A stretch of DNA of 8,550 nt, taken from Ruminococcaceae bacterium UBA2806 (GTDB lineage: Bacteria; Bacillota; Clostridia; Oscillospirales; Acutalibacteraceae). Made by a program: the position numbers and the translations under genes. Of this stretch, positions 6,227-8,550 are shown piece after piece (positions within the stretch are counted from its first letter, which is position 1; each line of letters opens with the position of its first letter). The notes under the pieces were generated by a model. That model was not told the DNA's origin, made no database searches, and worked only from the letters and a program-made list of their open reading frames with translations. The stretch lies in the NCBI GenBank assembly GCA_002351795.1, contig DEHG01000088.1, forward strand, positions 1-8,550, given 5' to 3'.

Positions 6227-7912
6227 TTACATTGATTCAGGTGCGTCTATCTTGAACATTTTAAGAATATTTGCAATTACTGTCTTTACCGCAAGACAAA
6301 GCGCAAGACGTGCCTGCATGAGGGATTCATCCTCGCTTTTTACCTTGCAGGCATTATAGAACTTATGGAAAAGCGCAGCCGTATCATATACATATTTTGT
6401 TATCCTTGAAGGATCATAGTCCTTTGCGGCGCAGATTATCTCATCCTCAAATGAAGCAAGCTTTATGATAAGCTCGATCTCTTCGGGCGCCGTAAGCTTT
6501 GCAAGCTCCTGCGCGGTGCAGTCACGGGGCTGTATATTCTCCTCTGCAAGCTTCTTTACGATATTGCAAATTCTTGCATGGGCATACTGTACATAGTATA
6601 CAGGGTTCTGGGATGACTTTTCCACTGCAAGATCGAGGTCAAAGTCAAGATGTGTATTTGCTTCCCTGAGATTAAAGAAGAAACGTGCCGCATCTATGGG
6701 TATCTCGTCAAGCAGAGTTACAAGGGTGATAGCCTTTCCGCTTCTTTTTGAAAGCTTATACTGTTCACCGTTTTTGATAAGTCTGACCATCTGCATGAGA
6801 ACGACATTAAGTCTGTCAGCGTCAACGCCAAGGGCAGTAAGAGCCGCCTTTAATCTCGGAACATATCCGTGATGGTCTGCGCCAAGGATATCAATTGCGA
6901 TATCGAAATTTCTTGTAACAAGCTTATCATAATGGTAGGCAATATCAGGAACTACATATGTAGGCAGACCGTTTGAACGGATAAGGACGAAATCCTTGTC
7001 TGCGCCGAACTGCTCGGCTCTGAACCATACAGCCCCGTCCTTTTCATATGTATGACCCTTTTCGGTAAGCATATCGACAACTTTCTTAACAGCGCCGTTA
7101 TTATGGAGGGTGCTTTCTCTGAACCAGTTGTCATATTTTATGCGGTATTTTAAAAGATCACGTTCAAGACCTGCAATATTCAGCGGAAGGGCATAGGCAA
7201 CAAGAGCCTTTCTTCTTTCCTCGCTTGAACAGTCAACATATTTATCGCCGTTTATCTCTGCAAAAGCCTTTGCATGGTCGGTGATATCCTGACCGTGATA
7301 AGCGTCCTCGGGCATTTCAATGCCTTCCGTATAAAGCTGGAGATATCTTACTTCAAGCGACAGACCGAACTTTTCTATCTGGTTGCCTGCATCGTTTACA
7401 TAGAATTCTCTTTCGACCTGATAGCCCGCTTCATCAAGAAGGCTTGAAAGCTGGTCGCCGAGTGCGCCGCCTCTTGCGTTTCCGACATGCATAGGACCTG
7501 TCGGATTTGCGGATACGAATTCAACAAGAACTCTTTTACCTCCGCCGAAATCGGAACGTCCGTAATTTTCGCCCTTTGCCTTTATTTCTTCAAGCACAGC
7601 GGCATAAAAGGCGGGCGCATAGAAGAAATTGATAAAACCGGGACCTGCAATTTCAAAGCGGTCAAGATTTGTGCCTGAAAGGTCTATTTCCGATGTAATA
7701 GCTTCAGCGATTTTTCTCGGCGCAGACCTGAATGATCTTGCGGAAACCATTGCCGCATTTGTTGCAAGATCTCCGTGACTTCTGTCGGCGGGTATTTCTA
7801 TATTGAATGAAGGGATCTCGCCCTCCGGCAGAAGTCCCTTGCTTACAGCAGATTCAAAAGCTTTTCTGATAGCGTCATTAAGCTTTTTAACTGTTATCTG
7901 TGCTGTTGACAT
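6227..7912 (-). CDS. argS: Arginyl-tRNA synthetase
   Basis: Class I synthetase that charges tRNA-Arg with arginine using ATP, in the cytoplasm. The 561 aa match the usual length. The N-terminal additional domain (about 1-115) includes the SHGDLATN motif. The catalytic core has NPTGPMHVGNARGG at 136-149 with HVGN (142-145) as the HIGH signature, followed by YVNDAGNQ at 171-178. The KMSKS-equivalent loop is KLSKRSG at 386-392, a common ArgS variant. The DALR anticodon-binding domain starts near 435 (VYYVQYAHARI) and ends in IDAPESM. Frames upstream (TTG at 7936, ATG at 7918) are open, but AAGGAGG at 7928-7922 gives 9 nt to the ATG at 7912, and MSTAQITVKKL fits the family start. The gene overlaps the DUF1934 gene by 26 nt, implying coupled translation, and is complete with no missing motif. 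Confidence 0.97.
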   Translation of the reverse strand: MSTAQITVKKLNDAIRKAFESAVSKGLLPEGEIPSFNIEIPADRSHGDLATNAAMVSARSFRSAPRKIAEAITSEIDLSGTNLDRFEIAGPGFINFFYAPAFYAAVLEEIKAKGENYGRSDFGGGKRVLVEFVSANPTGPMHVGNARGGALGDQLSSLLDEAGYQVEREFYVNDAGNQIEKFGLSLEVRYLQLYTEGIEMPEDAYHGQDITDHAKAFAEINGDKYVDCSSEERRKALVAYALPLNIAGLERDLLKYRIKYDNWFRESTLHNNGAVKKVVDMLTEKGHTYEKDGAVWFRAEQFGADKDFVLIRSNGLPTYVVPDIAYHYDKLVTRNFDIAIDILGADHHGYVPRLKAALTALGVDADRLNVVLMQMVRLIKNGEQYKLSKRSGKAITLVTLLDEIPIDAARFFFNLREANTHLDFDLDLAVEKSSQNPVYYVQYAHARICNIVKKLAEENIQPRDCTAQELAKLTAPEEIELIIKLASFEDEIICAAKDYDPSRITKYVYDTAALFHKFYNACKVKSEDESLMQARLALCLAVKTVIANILKMFKIDAPESM

Positions 7913-8342
7913 TTGCATTTGCCTCCTTGATCTCAAGTGTCAGCTCATTTGTGCTGGCAAGCTCATTTTCTATATCTATATTATAGCGCACCGAAACCAT
8001 GCCGCCGTTATCGTCAAGCTGGATATTTACCTTTTCAGTATAGATTCCAAGGCTCATATTTCCGTAAGGGGTGCGGTATTCGCAGCGGTGGCGCTTTCCT
8101 TCCTCAAGAATGAGATTATGATTTGTTTCACCGCCCTTGAGAACGGTAACTGTATTATTTTCGTCAATTTTAACGGTAGTGCGGTAATGTATATCGGGAT
8201 TGCGGGGATCATATTCCTTATAGCTGATATACCTTGTTGTTCCCTTCATGACATATGTTGCATTTGTCTGAAGGTCTATCTGATCGGAATCGCCGTTTAC
8301 ATACTGCTTTCCGCACACGCTCAGCAAATATTTTTCTTCCAT
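7887..8342 (-). CDS. DUF1934 (YwiB-like) protein
   Basis: The 151-aa product resembles the DUF1934/YwiB family, a small beta-barrel of calycin type found beside argS in Firmicutes. Visible features are alternating beta-strand segments, TTRYISYKEYD at about 35-45, VKIDENNTVTVLKGG at about 57-71, RTPYGNMSLGIYT at about 89-101, and VRYNIDIE near 117-124. The Gly/Tyr strand RTPYGNMSLGIYT is the most characteristic. There is no signal peptide, so a cytoplasmic location is expected. AGGAG lies 7 nt before the ATG. It is the first gene of the operon and its end overlaps argS by 26 nt. The molecular function of the family is not established here; the family call rests on pattern and on gene order. 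Confidence 0.85.
   Translation of the reverse strand: MEEKYLLSVCGKQYVNGDSDQIDLQTNATYVMKGTTRYISYKEYDPRNPDIHYRTTVKIDENNTVTVLKGGETNHNLILEEGKRHRCEYRTPYGNMSLGIYTEKVNIQLDDNGGMVSVRYNIDIENELASTNELTLEIKEANANVNSTDNS
7922..7928 (-). promoter_or_regulatory. Ribosome binding site of argS inside the DUF1934 gene
   Basis: AAGGAGG is embedded in the last codons of the DUF1934 gene. It sits 3 nt from an ATG at 7918 and 9 nt from the ATG at 7912; the latter is the preferred start. Confidence 0.8.
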
Positions 8343-8550
8343 ATTTTTTCTCCTGTCATTTTATCTTTACCTGAATCCGTGAAATCCGATTTTAAATATG
8401 CATTTATATCGCATAAGAACAACGTTTTTTTGAAAAAACATTTTCACCCAATAAGTGCAATTTTTATTAGCATCCTGTAAAATATCTTTGCTTCCTTGCG
8501 GCAGCAGTCAACTTTAATGATGACCGCCACAAGGGGACGCCCTCTTTCCC
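8343..8550. other. Leader region of the argS operon, hairpin near the right edge
   Basis: The region contains no credible gene. AT-rich DNA with a GTTTTTTT/GAAAAAAC inverted repeat (8424-8439) lies upstream of the DUF1934 gene; no promoter matches consensus well enough to call. From about 8490 the sequence becomes GC-richer. CTTGCGGC (8495-8502) can pair with GCCACAAG-side bases (8526-8533) in an imperfect hairpin. This could be the start of a repeat or of a structured leader, but the edge cuts it off. Confidence 0.35.

Noticed and set aside
7803..8480. 225-codon plus-strand open frame with hydrophobic stretches opposite argS and the DUF1934 gene
   Set aside because: It is antisense to two recognised genes, has no ribosome binding site, and its hydrophobicity reflects the reverse complement of charged codons.
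8343..8550. T-box riboswitch upstream of the argS operon
   Set aside because: No T-box consensus, specifier stem or terminator/antiterminator pair was found in the visible leader.

Overview
The window looks like a chromosomal piece from a low-to-mid GC Gram-positive bacterium of class Clostridia, most likely a gut or rumen Ruminococcus-type organism. This rests on strong AAGGAG(G) ribosome binding sites, AT-rich intergenic DNA with sigma-A promoters, a DUF1934 gene overlapping argS (the ywiB-argS order known from Bacillus), Ser/Glu-rich surface lipoproteins and a YARHG-domain lipoprotein. The genus is inference. Most genes lie on the minus strand.

Region 1 (1-340, non-coding apart from the left edge). 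A possible gene start leaves the window at position 1 on the minus strand. Behind it is a minus-strand terminator (63-114), then a MITE-like element (132-302) with imperfect 23-bp terminal inverted repeats and a TTAA at each end. The element is enclosed by a perfect 14-bp inverted repeat (80-93 and 324-337).

Region 2 (340-3253, minus) is a two-gene operon: a GH13 alpha-glucan hydrolase without a signal peptide, followed 13 nt later by a lipoprotein with a Ser/Glu linker made partly of 39-bp tandem repeats. A near-consensus promoter (TTGACT-N17-TATAAT, 3335-3363) drives it, and a 15-bp near-palindrome fills the promoter spacer.

Region 3 (3254-4847). The divergent intergenic region also carries an extended -10 promoter for a plus-strand YARHG lipoprotein (3630-4796). 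That gene ends in a bidirectional terminator shared with the converging operon.

Region 4 (4846-8342, minus) is a compact operon: DUF1934 protein, argS, a protein resembling the homocysteine-binding half of methionine synthase but lacking its zinc ligands, and a 78-aa two-helix membrane protein. Gaps are 14-17 nt, or an overlap. The right edge (8343-8550) holds the operon leader and an imperfect hairpin that may be the end of another repeat.

The most interesting points are the apparent pseudoenzyme in the argS operon, the MITE-like element nested in a long-range inverted repeat that shares bases with a terminator, the in-frame tandem repeats in the lipoprotein linker, and the pairing of a cytoplasmic GH13 enzyme carrying an acidic Thr/Glu tail with an exported lipoprotein.
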